From the NCBI GenBank assembly GCA_965652575.1, contig CBFGWQ010000005.1, positions 1 to 47,941 on the forward strand: DNA of 47,941 nt, written 5' to 3'. A program made the translations under genes and the position numbers. Shown piece after piece: positions 1-8,217 of this stretch. The notes under the pieces are model-generated. The model was not told the DNA's origin. It did not search any database and was given only the letters and a program-made list of their open reading frames with translations. Positions within the stretch are counted from its first letter, which is position 1; each line of letters opens with the position of its first letter. Origin of the DNA: Arenibacter sp965652575. GTDB taxonomy: Bacteria; Bacteroidota; Bacteroidia; Flavobacteriales; Flavobacteriaceae.

Positions 1-34
1 TGGATGTAATCACCAGAAAAATATAAATCGAAAA

Positions 35-1630
35 ATGAAAATTAAGAGTAAAGTAGTACTGTTGTTAACCATGGCATTCCATGTAATGGGAGCTGCCCAA
101 AATGTTAAGGGAGAAATTTTGATTCAACCCTATCTACAGGATGCGGAACCCAATTCCATTAAAATTATGTGGGAAACCTCGATGGGTGGGGAAAGTATGG
201 TGGAATGGGGATCAACTCCAAAATTGGGGAAAAGGACCAAAGGTATTGCTTATGACATCAATTTTAGCGAATCCCGTATCCATGAGGTGAAACTGGAAGG
301 GCTACAGCGCTTCACCGAATATTATTACCGTGTAAAAACGGGAAAATTGGTTTCGGACATTTTTCAGTTCAAGACCCCTCCCTTTGCCAGTGACCATGAG
401 TCTTTCAATATTGTAGCTATGAGCGATATGCAAATAGACCACAATAATCCCAATAAGTTTTCCGAGGTCGTCAATGATGGTATCTTGCAATATTTGGAAA
501 AGGAGTTCGGGGGCACGCTTCCCAATAATTTGGCCATGGTAATGATACCTGGCGATTTGGTGGAGAATGGCACCAAATATTACCAGTGGAAAGACCATTT
601 TTTTAATCCTGCCGAAAAATTATTTGCGGAGGTGCCGGTCTATCCCGTATTGGGGAATCACGAAAAGAATTCGGTATTCTACTTTAAATACTTTAGTCTT
701 CCGGAAAACGGCACGCCTGCCTATGCGGAACATTGGTGGTACAAGGACTATGGCAATACCAGGATTATTGGGCTCAATTCCAACGATGGCTATAACAACA
801 GTAGGGATCAGTATGAATGGCTGCAAAAGCTGTTGGACGAAACCGCCAAGAACGAGGAGGTAGATTTTGTTTTTGCGCAATTGCACCATCCCCATAAATC
901 GGAACTTTGGATTCCGGGCGAAGAGGATTTTACAGGAAAGGTGGTAGCCCTGTTGGAAGCCTTTACCACCAAGACCGGGAAGCCGAGCATTCACTTTTTT
1001 GGGCATACCCATGGCTATTCCAGGGGGCAGTCCAAGGATCACAAGCATTTATGGATCAACGTTGCCTCAGCAGGCGGGTCCATTGATAATTGGGGAGAAT
1101 TTGAAGGCAGGGATTACGATGAATTTGCCGTAACCCAGGACGAATATGGTTTTGTGATGGTGGAAGTAGATGGGAGTCAGGAAGACCCTAAGTTCACCGT
1201 TAAGAGAATTAGTCAGGGAAACGAGGAGTTGGTACGTAAAAACGAACTTAGGGACAGTCTTGTCATTTATAAAAAAGAAAGAAGGCCCGGGGCGCCCAGT
1301 GTTATCTCACCTAATAATGAAACGGTCAATTTTACAGGAACTACCCTAAAAGCAGGCAATTTCAACAGCAGCTTTGGCAATGCTTTCCATGCAGCCTCCC
1401 ATTGGCAGATTGCGGAGAACAATGACTTTGAAAAAACAATTTTTGATAGCTGGAAACAATATGAAAATTGGTACTACAAGGAAAATAGACAAAAGGACGA
1501 TGACCTTACCGATGAAAAAACAAAAAGATTAAAACCTGGTACCACCTATTATTGGCGAGTGCGTTACCGGGATCAAAATCTGAATTGGAGCGATTGGTCC
1601 CATACGGCCAGTTTTAAGACTACGAATTAA
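35..1630 (+). CDS. Secreted purple-acid-phosphatase-like metallophosphoesterase
   Basis: Predicted to hydrolyse phosphate esters outside the cytoplasm. A signal peptide of about 21 residues ends at GAAQ. Residues ~25-115 resemble the Fn3-like N-terminal domain of purple acid phosphatases. A calcineurin-like domain covers ~125-370, with SDMQ (130-133), GD (173-174), GNHE (207-210), HHPH (284-287) and GHTH (323-326). The first motif has Gln133 where DxH is usual, so one metal ligand is altered. The last ~110 residues, ending in a YYWRVRYRD-like strand, look like a second Fn3-like domain. The next gene starts 22 bp downstream and also encodes an exported phosphatase-superfamily enzyme, so the two may be co-transcribed. 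The family assignment is firm; the substrate is unknown. Confidence 0.85.
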   Translation: MKIKSKVVLLLTMAFHVMGAAQNVKGEILIQPYLQDAEPNSIKIMWETSMGGESMVEWGSTPKLGKRTKGIAYDINFSESRIHEVKLEGLQRFTEYYYRVKTGKLVSDIFQFKTPPFASDHESFNIVAMSDMQIDHNNPNKFSEVVNDGILQYLEKEFGGTLPNNLAMVMIPGDLVENGTKYYQWKDHFFNPAEKLFAEVPVYPVLGNHEKNSVFYFKYFSLPENGTPAYAEHWWYKDYGNTRIIGLNSNDGYNNSRDQYEWLQKLLDETAKNEEVDFVFAQLHHPHKSELWIPGEEDFTGKVVALLEAFTTKTGKPSIHFFGHTHGYSRGQSKDHKHLWINVASAGGSIDNWGEFEGRDYDEFAVTQDEYGFVMVEVDGSQEDPKFTVKRISQGNEELVRKNELRDSLVIYKKERRPGAPSVISPNNETVNFTGTTLKAGNFNSSFGNAFHAASHWQIAENNDFEKTIFDSWKQYENWYYKENRQKDDDLTDEKTKRLKPGTTYYWRVRYRDQNLNWSDWSHTASFKTTN

Positions 1631-1652
1631 GTATTAACCCGCATTTACGACT

Positions 1653-2750
1653 ATGAAGAATTTTCTTAAAAATCTAGTTTTTGTGCTGTTCTTTGGGTGT
1701 TTTGGCGCCATAATCGCACAAGAAAAAGCAACCCCGAATGTAATCCTTATCACTTTGGACGGTTTTAGGTGGCAGGAACTGTTCTCAGGGGCAGATCCTT
1801 TATTGGTCGCAAACAGGGATTACGTTGGGGATACTACTGCATTGAAATCCAACTTTTGGAGGGCGACTCCAGAAGAGAGGAGATCGTTGTTAATGCCATT
1901 TTTTTGGAACGAAGTGGTTAAAATAGGTCAATTACACGGTAATAGATTTAAGGGGAGTATGGTGAACCTGACCAATACCATGTGGTTTTCCTATCCAGGA
2001 TATAACGAGATTTTAAGTGGCGAAGCAGATGATATTCGCATTACCAGCAATAAAAAGATAAACAACCCCAATAAAACCATTTTGGAAAGGGTAAATAATT
2101 TGCCGGGTTATAGGGGAAAGGTGGCGGCTTTTGGCAGTTGGGACGTATTCCCGTTTATTATTAATGAAGAACGCTCGGGAGTACCTGTCAATGCCGGTTT
2201 TGAGCTTGCCGAAGGGAAGGGCTTAACGGATAGGGAAATATTTCTAAATCAGTTGCAACAGCAGATTCCTAGCCCCTGGGGGTCTGTGCGTTTGGATGCG
2301 TTTACCCACCATTATGCTTTGGAGCATATGAAAAAGGAACGCCCAAAATTGGTGTATATAGCCTATGGGGAAACCGATGATTTTGCCCATGACGGGGATT
2401 ATGGGGCCTACCTAAATTCTGCCCATAATACCGATGGATTAATTAAGGAGTTATGGCAGTTTGTACAGCAGGATGATTTTTATAAGGACAACACTACCTT
2501 TATTATTACTACAGACCACGGTAGGGGTACCCAACCCTTGGATACCTGGAAGGGTCATGGTAGTAATATAAAAGGAGCGGATCAAGTATGGTTGGTAGCT
2601 TTTGGAAAGGGAATAAAGTCCATGGGGGAAATCACTTCCCAAGAGCAACTATATACCGATCAAGTTGCCCCATCGGTAATTCAGGCCCTGAAGGTGGAGC
2701 TAAAAGACCATAGTTTTAAGGGGAAACCTATATTACTTAAAAGTAAATAA
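1653..2750 (+). CDS. Exported alkaline-phosphatase-superfamily hydrolase (type I phosphodiesterase/sulfatase-like)
   Basis: A two-metal hydrolase of the alkaline phosphatase fold, 365 aa with a signal peptide ending near IIAQ (residue ~23). Visible metal-site motifs are ITLDGFRW (Asp36), ETDDFAHDG (Asp242/243 and His246), TTDHGRGT (Asp288, His289) and KGHGSN (His302). The nucleophile is probably in WFSYPGYNE (around 112-119), where the classical NPP Thr motif is not obvious, so the exact residue is uncertain. It lies 22 bp behind the metallophosphoesterase. The substrate could be a nucleotide, phospholipid headgroup or phosphodiester. Superfamily is confident, specificity is not. Confidence 0.8.
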   Translation: MKNFLKNLVFVLFFGCFGAIIAQEKATPNVILITLDGFRWQELFSGADPLLVANRDYVGDTTALKSNFWRATPEERRSLLMPFFWNEVVKIGQLHGNRFKGSMVNLTNTMWFSYPGYNEILSGEADDIRITSNKKINNPNKTILERVNNLPGYRGKVAAFGSWDVFPFIINEERSGVPVNAGFELAEGKGLTDREIFLNQLQQQIPSPWGSVRLDAFTHHYALEHMKKERPKLVYIAYGETDDFAHDGDYGAYLNSAHNTDGLIKELWQFVQQDDFYKDNTTFIITTDHGRGTQPLDTWKGHGSNIKGADQVWLVAFGKGIKSMGEITSQEQLYTDQVAPSVIQALKVELKDHSFKGKPILLKSK

Positions 2751-3180
2751 CGTGAGTTTATATTTAATTGTTTAATGGGTTATTTATGATAATTTTGTCC
2801 GATCGAGTGCCCGCCCGTAATGAATAGTACGTTCGGGCGGGGATAGATACCCGTTTAAATAGAGTGGACAGTAAACAGTTTTCAGTTGGCAGTAGCAGTG
2901 GGGAGGGAGGAAGTTCAAGGTTCAAAGTTCAATGTTGTCCGGTCGAGCCTACCCGTACCCGTTCGGGCGGGCGCAGTCGAGACCTCATTATAAAAGCATT
3001 ACAGTATTTTGATAGGATATTTTGGCTGTTGTTCATGTAATTTGAAAAGTACTTTTGTATCAATGATGCCTTGAACGGGCATAACAGGTTCACATGATTC
3101 CACCCTATATTAAAGGTCTTCCCAAAAAGTACTCCACCAATCATGTATTCAAAAATAACAAATTTAAATGGAGGTCATAC
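2751..3180. repeat. Non-coding repeat cluster (REP-like, with GC hairpins)
   Basis: No gene is supported here. About 55 bp at 2750-2805 (containing taattgtttaatg and ataattttgtccgatcgag) recur in inverse orientation at about 20270-20338. The block at about 2985-3012 (gtcgagacctcatt, taaaagcattac) recurs inverted at about 20246-20275. GC-rich inverted arms of the type cccgcccg...cgttcgggcggg occur at about 2809-2842 and 2948-2982. The shared sequence at two distant intergenic sites marks a dispersed repeat family rather than a coding remnant. Confidence 0.75.
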
Positions 3181-3218
3181 ATTGTCCTCCGGGCATTCGG
3201 AAATTCTTTTTAACGATT

Positions 3219-3254
3219 AAATGTCAAGTTTTTTGCGCAAAAAACTTGACATTT
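3219..3254. promoter_or_regulatory. Perfect 36-bp palindrome, probable operator of the toxin-antitoxin operon
   Basis: Left arm aaatgtcaagttttttgc is followed directly by its exact reverse complement gcaaaaaacttgacattt. The right arm contains TTGAC (3246-3250), the likely -33 element of the promoter for the next gene. This placement suits autorepression by the antitoxin, since AbiEi-type antitoxins are known to bind inverted repeats upstream of their operon. The operator role is inferred; the palindrome is directly visible. Confidence 0.75.
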
Positions 3255-3274
3255 GTAAAATTTGACTACCTTTG
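3246..3274 (+). promoter_or_regulatory. Bacteroidota-type promoter of the toxin-antitoxin operon
   Basis: TTGAC at 3246-3250 and TAccTTTG at 3267-3274 match the Bacteroidota -33 and -7 (TAnnTTTG) elements with suitable spacing. The ATG of the antitoxin gene is at 3281, only 6 bp past the -7 box, so the transcript would be leaderless or nearly so. Confidence 0.65.
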
Positions 3275-3280
3275 TGGGTA

Positions 3281-4006
3281 ATGACCATTGCAAGAAAAAT
3301 AGCGAATAAAATAGCTCAATTGCCCCAAGAGAAAACTTTTGGATATGCAGATTTGCCAATTATTCCCGAAGAATATGTAACCGCGGCAAAGGCGTTGGAA
3401 CGTTTGCAAAAAAAAGGGGTAATAAAAAAGCTTTCAAAGGGGATTTTTTATAAACCCAAGGTGACTGTTTTTGGGGAACTCAAACCAAATGAAGAAGAAA
3501 TACTCAAGCCATACTTGTTTGAGGACGGTAGACGTATAGCGTATATAACCGGAACATCGTTGTACAACCAGTTGAAATTGACTACCCAAGTACCGGCAAT
3601 GTATAAAATAGCAAGTGCTGAAAAGCGTATTTATATCAATAGGGGCAGGATCAGGGCAAAGCCCGTAAAAAGCTATGCTCCCGTTACGGATGAAAATTAC
3701 AGGGTATTGGGTTTTTTGGACGCCCTGAAAGACCTTAACAATATTCCGGATGTGAATAAAAAATCTGCTATTCTTGTTCTATTAAGTTACTTAAAGAAAT
3801 TGACATCCAAAGAACTGGAGGAATACATTAAATATGCACTTTTATACCCGCCAAGGGTAAGGGCTTTATTGGGGGCGTTGCTGGAAAAGCTTGATAGCAC
3901 AATCGACGTCAAAAGATTGAAAAATTCACTTAATCCACTTACTATCTACAATTATGATTTGGGAGATACCGCATTGATCACAAAACAAAATTGGAATATC
4001 ACATGA
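3281..4006 (+). CDS. AbiEi/DUF6088-family antitoxin-like protein (type IV toxin-antitoxin)
   Basis: A 241-residue protein with an N-terminal winged-helix-like region (residues ~15-60, with KALERLQKKGVIKKLSKGIFY) of the kind seen in AbiEi/DUF6088 antitoxins. Family knowledge says these proteins bind operator DNA and counteract the AbiEii nucleotidyltransferase. Start: an upstream TTG at 3272 is in frame, but the ATG at 3281 fits the promoter position better. The last codons overlap the toxin start by 4 bp (ATGA), which shows translational coupling. A perfect palindrome overlaps the promoter, suggesting autoregulation. The module sits beside dispersed repeats, which fits an acquired accessory island. 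Confidence 0.8.
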   Translation: MTIARKIANKIAQLPQEKTFGYADLPIIPEEYVTAAKALERLQKKGVIKKLSKGIFYKPKVTVFGELKPNEEEILKPYLFEDGRRIAYITGTSLYNQLKLTTQVPAMYKIASAEKRIYINRGRIRAKPVKSYAPVTDENYRVLGFLDALKDLNNIPDVNKKSAILVLLSYLKKLTSKELEEYIKYALLYPPRVRALLGALLEKLDSTIDVKRLKNSLNPLTIYNYDLGDTALITKQNWNIT

Positions 4007-4980
4007 ATCTTCACAGTAATAGAGAACTATTTGTAGATGCGATAACGGCAACGGCCCAACGTATGGACATTTTAGAAATTTATGTGGAAAAGGACTATTG
4101 GGTATGCTATGCCCTAAAGCTCATTTATGAAAGTGCCATCAAAGATGAGGCCATATTTAAGGGTGGTACCGCCTTATCAAAGTGTTATTCCTACATTGAG
4201 CGTTTTTCCGAGGATATCGATTTGGTGGTTTTACGTAAGGAAGAAGAGACCGGCAACCAACTAAAAGCTAAACTCAAAAAAATCACAACCACCATAACGG
4301 ACCCGTTTGTTGAAGTGGATATTGACGGAATAACCAATAAAATGGGAATGATAAGAAAAGTGGCGTATGATTATCCAAAAGTCTTTGAGGGCGATTTCGG
4401 GCAAGTTAGGGACACTATTATTTTAGAAGCCACTTGGTTGGGTAATTATGAGCCTTATTTAAAGAGTAATGTTAATACGTATATCTACGATATGATGTTG
4501 GGTGCCAATCAAATACAGCTAGCCGAGGATTATGGAATGTTACCCTTTGAAGTACTGATATTGGATGTGAAAAGAACGCTTTGTGAAAAGATAATGAGTT
4601 TGGTAAGGTTCTCACATACTGAAAACCCCATTGCCGATTTGAATAATAAAATTAGGCATGTGTACGACATTCATCAGTTGTTGAAAGATGAAACGGTTCA
4701 GAATTTTTTCAATTCAGAAGATTTTGATGCGATGCTCCTAAAAGTAGCCCATGACGATATACAAAGTTTTAAGAACAATAACGATTGGTTACAGTACCAT
4801 CCAAAAGAGGCATTGATTTTCAAAAGTCCTAAGGAAACATGGAACCAACTTAAAGACACCTATCAGAATGATTTTAAAATTTTGGTGTACGGGGAGTTGC
4901 CCAAAGAAGTGGATGTATTAGAAACAATTACCAAAGTCTTTATCCGATTATTCCAAGTAAAATGGGAGGTCGTATTTTAA
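4003..4980 (+). CDS. AbiEii-family nucleotidyltransferase toxin
   Basis: A 325-residue protein of the nucleotidyl transferase AbiEii/AbiGii family. The signature is FKGGTALSKCY (residues ~52-62) followed by RFSEDIDLV (67-75), the GG...S and DxD motifs of this nucleotidyltransferase fold, with Asp71 and Asp73 as likely metal ligands. MenA-like relatives transfer nucleotides to tRNA acceptor ends; AbiEii itself is reported to need GTP. Start is the ATG at 4003, overlapping the antitoxin stop by 4 bp; a TTG at 3991 is in frame but less likely. All visible motifs look intact, so the toxin is probably functional. Roles in phage defence or island maintenance are both plausible. Confidence 0.85.
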   Translation: MNLHSNRELFVDAITATAQRMDILEIYVEKDYWVCYALKLIYESAIKDEAIFKGGTALSKCYSYIERFSEDIDLVVLRKEEETGNQLKAKLKKITTTITDPFVEVDIDGITNKMGMIRKVAYDYPKVFEGDFGQVRDTIILEATWLGNYEPYLKSNVNTYIYDMMLGANQIQLAEDYGMLPFEVLILDVKRTLCEKIMSLVRFSHTENPIADLNNKIRHVYDIHQLLKDETVQNFFNSEDFDAMLLKVAHDDIQSFKNNNDWLQYHPKEALIFKSPKETWNQLKDTYQNDFKILVYGELPKEVDVLETITKVFIRLFQVKWEVVF

Positions 4981-5152
4981 GGGCTTTTTCAGATTTGTCT
5001 CATTCAAACCAACTTACCGAGGGTTTCAAATAGGGTTCTTTTCACGGTTCAACCCATCCCTGAACAACAACATTTATCTCGTTATTCTCAAAGGTTTTTT
5101 TTTAGAGTGGTAAGAATCTATGGTATTTCTTCCAAACGGAAACAGTATGTTT

Positions 5153-7021
5153 TTACAGCTCGATTTTTCTCTTAGATATGTCTTCTAGATAACTTATGTC
5201 TTTTGATTTTAATCTAAAGGCCGACAAAGAAAGTGCCTCTATTTCCTGTTTAAAGCCTTCCAAGGTTTTTGATCCTTGGGTCAAATCCGCAAGAACGGCC
5301 ATTTTTATATTTTCAAATTGCCCTCTAAGGTTCCCAAATAGTTGTTGGTAATAAGCAATGCCTTCATTTAAATTGTGGGTAAAGGTCAATAGGTATTTTC
5401 CTTGCTTCTTATTCATGGATTCCCTGGATTCCTCAATTTTATTTTTGAGATATTCCAGGTAGATGCCAAGTTCCTTGATAAACATATGGGGTCTATCGGT
5501 TCTGGAAATTACATTGCCACGTCCGTAAATATGGTCTATCATTTCCTTTAAGGTCATTATTTTGGAATAGTAGGCCATATTGGGTCCCGGGCAGATGGAG
5601 ACCCCAGGGCCTTCGGTTTTGGTATCCAGGCCGTAAGCCAGTAGGGCCGAAGTACCAAGACCTACACAGGTACATGATTTCTCTGTTATTTTATTGAATT
5701 TTTCGGTATATTCCCTTTCGGTTAAACCTTGTTCATCCAACTCCTTAATTTTTATATGTTGGTATTGCCTGGAGGCGGTACAGAGTCCTTTTTCCGAATA
5801 GTCCTTGTTCAGGGCCACAAATTTCTTTGGACAGGAACTTCCTGGCCTATCCTTGTCTATATTTTTTTGTTTTTCCAGATCCTTGGTGTTTCCACGAAGG
5901 TTATGGAAGGGCACTCCCAATGGGGAGATATCGCTCAGGTACAAATCCTCTTCCTTGGCGGCGACCAATTTTTCCAAGGTAGCCTTGTCTACGGTAGTGG
6001 CCTCCGGGACCAATAGAAATGGGGTTCCCCAACCTACAGAATCCACTTCGTAATGGTCTATTAGAAATTGGTGTTCCTCAGCGGTACCAACACCTCCCTG
6101 GGCCGTTATTTTTAAGGAAAGATGTTGTTTGGGCACTTCGCGGCCCTTATTGGCAAGTGCGGGAATTAAAATATCGTGGATTTCTTTGATATAGGTCTGC
6201 TTGTTGTCCCTGAACTCGGCCAGAATAGGGCCCAGTAAGTACCCGTCGGTAGCAAAGGCATGTCCGCCGCAATTCAGGCCGGATTCTATTCGATACTCCG
6301 ATACCCAAATTCCTTTCTTGGCCAAAAATTTGCCTTGGATCAGGGCAGACCTGTAATCACTTACCTTTAAGACGATCTTCTTTTTAATATTTCCGTTTTC
6401 ATCCGGAAAAAAAGTATCAAAATTTTCCAAATAACTATAAAGTCGCGGGTTCATCCCGGCAGAAAGGATAACGGAGGAAATTAATTTGCTATTGGCATAT
6501 CCGCGCAGGGCTGCATGGGCATCATTGAATTCGGTAGGCAGTTTGTCGTTTTTGGTGTAATTGTCCTTGTCCACTTTGGTCATAATATTGACATCGATGC
6601 TGCCCATGGACAGATTCTCCCTTACCCATTTTTTAATTTCTACAGTACTGAAATCATTGGAAGTCAGTTTTTCAAATTCATCCTTTAGATGGGAGGCATT
6701 GGGCAGGAGACTTAAATATTCCCTGATTTCCTTTCCCGTATTGTGGACAGAATTAATGAGGGCCTCAATTTTTTTGTGGGCCAAGTCATTGATAAGGTTG
6801 AGGTAACTGGTAATTCTTTTGGCCCTGAAATCTTCCAATTTATCCGAAATTTCCTGATAGGGGAGTTCAAATTTTTCACAGTACATTTTCCTTAATTTTT
6901 CAATCAGGATGTCATCGACCAAGGAAATGACCGAATCGATACCGAGATGGGAAACTTTCAGGGGTGTATCTATGGTAAACCCGATGCCCATGACCGGGAT
7001 GTGAAAGTTATGTCTTGTCAT
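5153..7021 (-). CDS. Uncharacterised 622-aa protein with NMO/FabK-like flavin-barrel signatures and Cys-rich C-terminal part
   Basis: No established name is recognised. Residues 11-40 (MGIGFTIDTPLKVSHLGIDS and following) look like the start of a TIM-barrel enzyme. ESGLNCGGHAF (246-256), TAQGGVGTAEEH (307-318) and DSVGWGTPFLLVPEAT (327-342) follow the order of the GGH, AGGIG(D/T) and GADGVQxGTRFLxTxEA motifs in nitronate monooxygenase/FabK-type FMN enzymes. A helical segment (about 40-140) is inserted after the first strand. Downstream are Cys397 (SSCPKK), Cys414 (GLCTAS), Cys450 and Cys452 (SCTCVG) and Cys477 (ICPGP), which could bind an Fe-S cluster or metal. It is a single gene on the minus strand. 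The flavin-barrel reading is inference from motif order. Confidence 0.55.
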   Translation of the reverse strand: MTRHNFHIPVMGIGFTIDTPLKVSHLGIDSVISLVDDILIEKLRKMYCEKFELPYQEISDKLEDFRAKRITSYLNLINDLAHKKIEALINSVHNTGKEIREYLSLLPNASHLKDEFEKLTSNDFSTVEIKKWVRENLSMGSIDVNIMTKVDKDNYTKNDKLPTEFNDAHAALRGYANSKLISSVILSAGMNPRLYSYLENFDTFFPDENGNIKKKIVLKVSDYRSALIQGKFLAKKGIWVSEYRIESGLNCGGHAFATDGYLLGPILAEFRDNKQTYIKEIHDILIPALANKGREVPKQHLSLKITAQGGVGTAEEHQFLIDHYEVDSVGWGTPFLLVPEATTVDKATLEKLVAAKEEDLYLSDISPLGVPFHNLRGNTKDLEKQKNIDKDRPGSSCPKKFVALNKDYSEKGLCTASRQYQHIKIKELDEQGLTEREYTEKFNKITEKSCTCVGLGTSALLAYGLDTKTEGPGVSICPGPNMAYYSKIMTLKEMIDHIYGRGNVISRTDRPHMFIKELGIYLEYLKNKIEESRESMNKKQGKYLLTFTHNLNEGIAYYQQLFGNLRGQFENIKMAVLADLTQGSKTLEGFKQEIEALSLSAFRLKSKDISYLEDISKRKIEL

Positions 7022-7239
7022 TTTATTATTTTTTGTGGCACCTTTCCTATGTCATCACAATAATTGCGCAGAGGGAGTCATCATGAAGGCACTTTCTTTT
7101 TGAGGACGGTCCAAATATGAATCGACAAATTTTATACGAAATGGGTTCTTAGAATATGATAATTATCAGGAAATGGATAAAATATGGAACAGGGTCCTAA
7201 GGGTTGGAGATACAGTTTTTCTATGGAGGTCCAAGCTTT

Positions 7240-7376
7240 TATTTTTGATAATGTTAGCTTGAAGTTTAGTTAACTTCCGGACGGGTTATTAAACCGATTT
7301 TTGTCTCGAAAAGTTTGAGTTGGTATTAGTTTGAGTTAGTCTAGTTGAAGAGCCGGTGCCATGCACCGGCTTTTTT
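7240..7376 (+). ncRNA. Candidate small RNA ending at a strong plus-strand terminator
   Basis: The gap 7022-7378 has no credible ORF but ends in a perfect terminator on the plus strand, although no plus-strand gene precedes it. TATTTTTG at 7240-7247 fits the -7 consensus TAnnTTTG; a clear -33 is lacking. A transcript of about 125 nt from near 7252 is therefore possible. It contains the near-repeated phrases agtttgagttgg and agtttgagttag. Weakly supported. Confidence 0.25.
7351..7376 (+). terminator. Rho-independent terminator (plus strand)
   Basis: Perfect 8-bp stem gccggtgc / gcaccggc (7352-7359 and 7363-7370), loop cat, followed by TTTTTT. On the minus strand the hairpin directly follows the stop of the TauE-like gene but lacks a U-run, so termination is predicted mainly for a plus-strand transcript. 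Confidence 0.75.
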
Positions 7377-7378
7377 GT

Positions 7379-8143
7379 TTATCTAAAAAGAATCAAAAAG
7401 GCACCAATGGCCGTCAGAACCAGAATCATTTTACGATAGAACTGTTCTTTTATAATTTTCACCAATCGTACCCCAACTATGATTCCGAGAACAATTCCAG
7501 GCACCAATTTTAGATTAATTAACAGGGTTTCCGGGGTGATGGTTTTCCATATAAAAATATGAAAGGGCAGTTTAAAGATGTTTACTATAAAAAACAACCA
7601 TGCCGCAGTTCCTATAAATTCGTTTTTTGGCAGTCTCATGGCCAAAAAATAAATGTTGGAAAAGGCACCGGCCAAATTGCCTATCATGGTAGTAATCCCC
7701 GCCATGGTTCCAATAAAACCGGCAAAGGCCCAATGGGTGGGCACGTTTTTCGATTTTTTTCTGTCCCACCAATACATCATTATTACCGTTCCCAAAATAA
7801 TAATGGACATGCTGATCTTAAAAGTGGTTTCCGGTAAATCCTTTCCAATGGCCGTCCCAATAAGTACACCCAGGATCATCCAGGGTAAAAATGCAGCTAT
7901 ATACTTCCATTGTGCATGTCTATTGTAATAGATTACGGCAAAGGCATCCCCCAAAACAAGCAGGGGGACGATCAATCCCGTAGACTCCTTGGCCCCGAAG
8001 GCCAGTGCCATTAAAGTAACATTGATAATAGCGATCCCCTTAATGCCAGCTTTCGAAATTCCTATTACAAATGCGGCGGTTAGGGCAAGTATCCATGCCG
8101 TTACGGTTATATCTGGTGTTGTTAAGAGTATCATATGTGACAT
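7379..8143 (-). CDS. TauE/SafE-family membrane permease
   Basis: A protein of about 254 residues with roughly eight hydrophobic segments. It has the TauE/SafE pattern of two repeated halves, each starting with a helix rich in small residues (AFVIGISKAGIKG near the start, then GFIGTMAGITTMIGNLAG). The family exports sulfite, sulfoacetate or related organic anions across the inner membrane; which substrate applies here cannot be read from sequence. An in-frame TTG at 8161 would add six residues; the ATG at 8143 (or 8134) is preferred. It is divergent from the sodium:solute symporter gene at 8218, so the ~75 bp between them hold both promoters. Confidence 0.8.
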   Translation of the reverse strand: MSHMILLTTPDITVTAWILALTAAFVIGISKAGIKGIAIINVTLMALAFGAKESTGLIVPLLVLGDAFAVIYYNRHAQWKYIAAFLPWMILGVLIGTAIGKDLPETTFKISMSIIILGTVIMMYWWDRKKSKNVPTHWAFAGFIGTMAGITTMIGNLAGAFSNIYFLAMRLPKNEFIGTAAWLFFIVNIFKLPFHIFIWKTITPETLLINLKLVPGIVLGIIVGVRLVKIIKEQFYRKMILVLTAIGAFLILFR

Positions 8144-8217
8144 TTGGCGAACAAAGGGCAAAAGTATCCCAAAAAAAATTATCTTTAGCTTTCAATACTC
8201 AAACCTAAACCAAACTG

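Noticed and set aside
620..1048. 142-codon minus-strand open frame opposite the metallophosphoesterase
   Set aside because: It is opposite the catalytic motifs of a well-supported gene; composition is that of a shadow frame.
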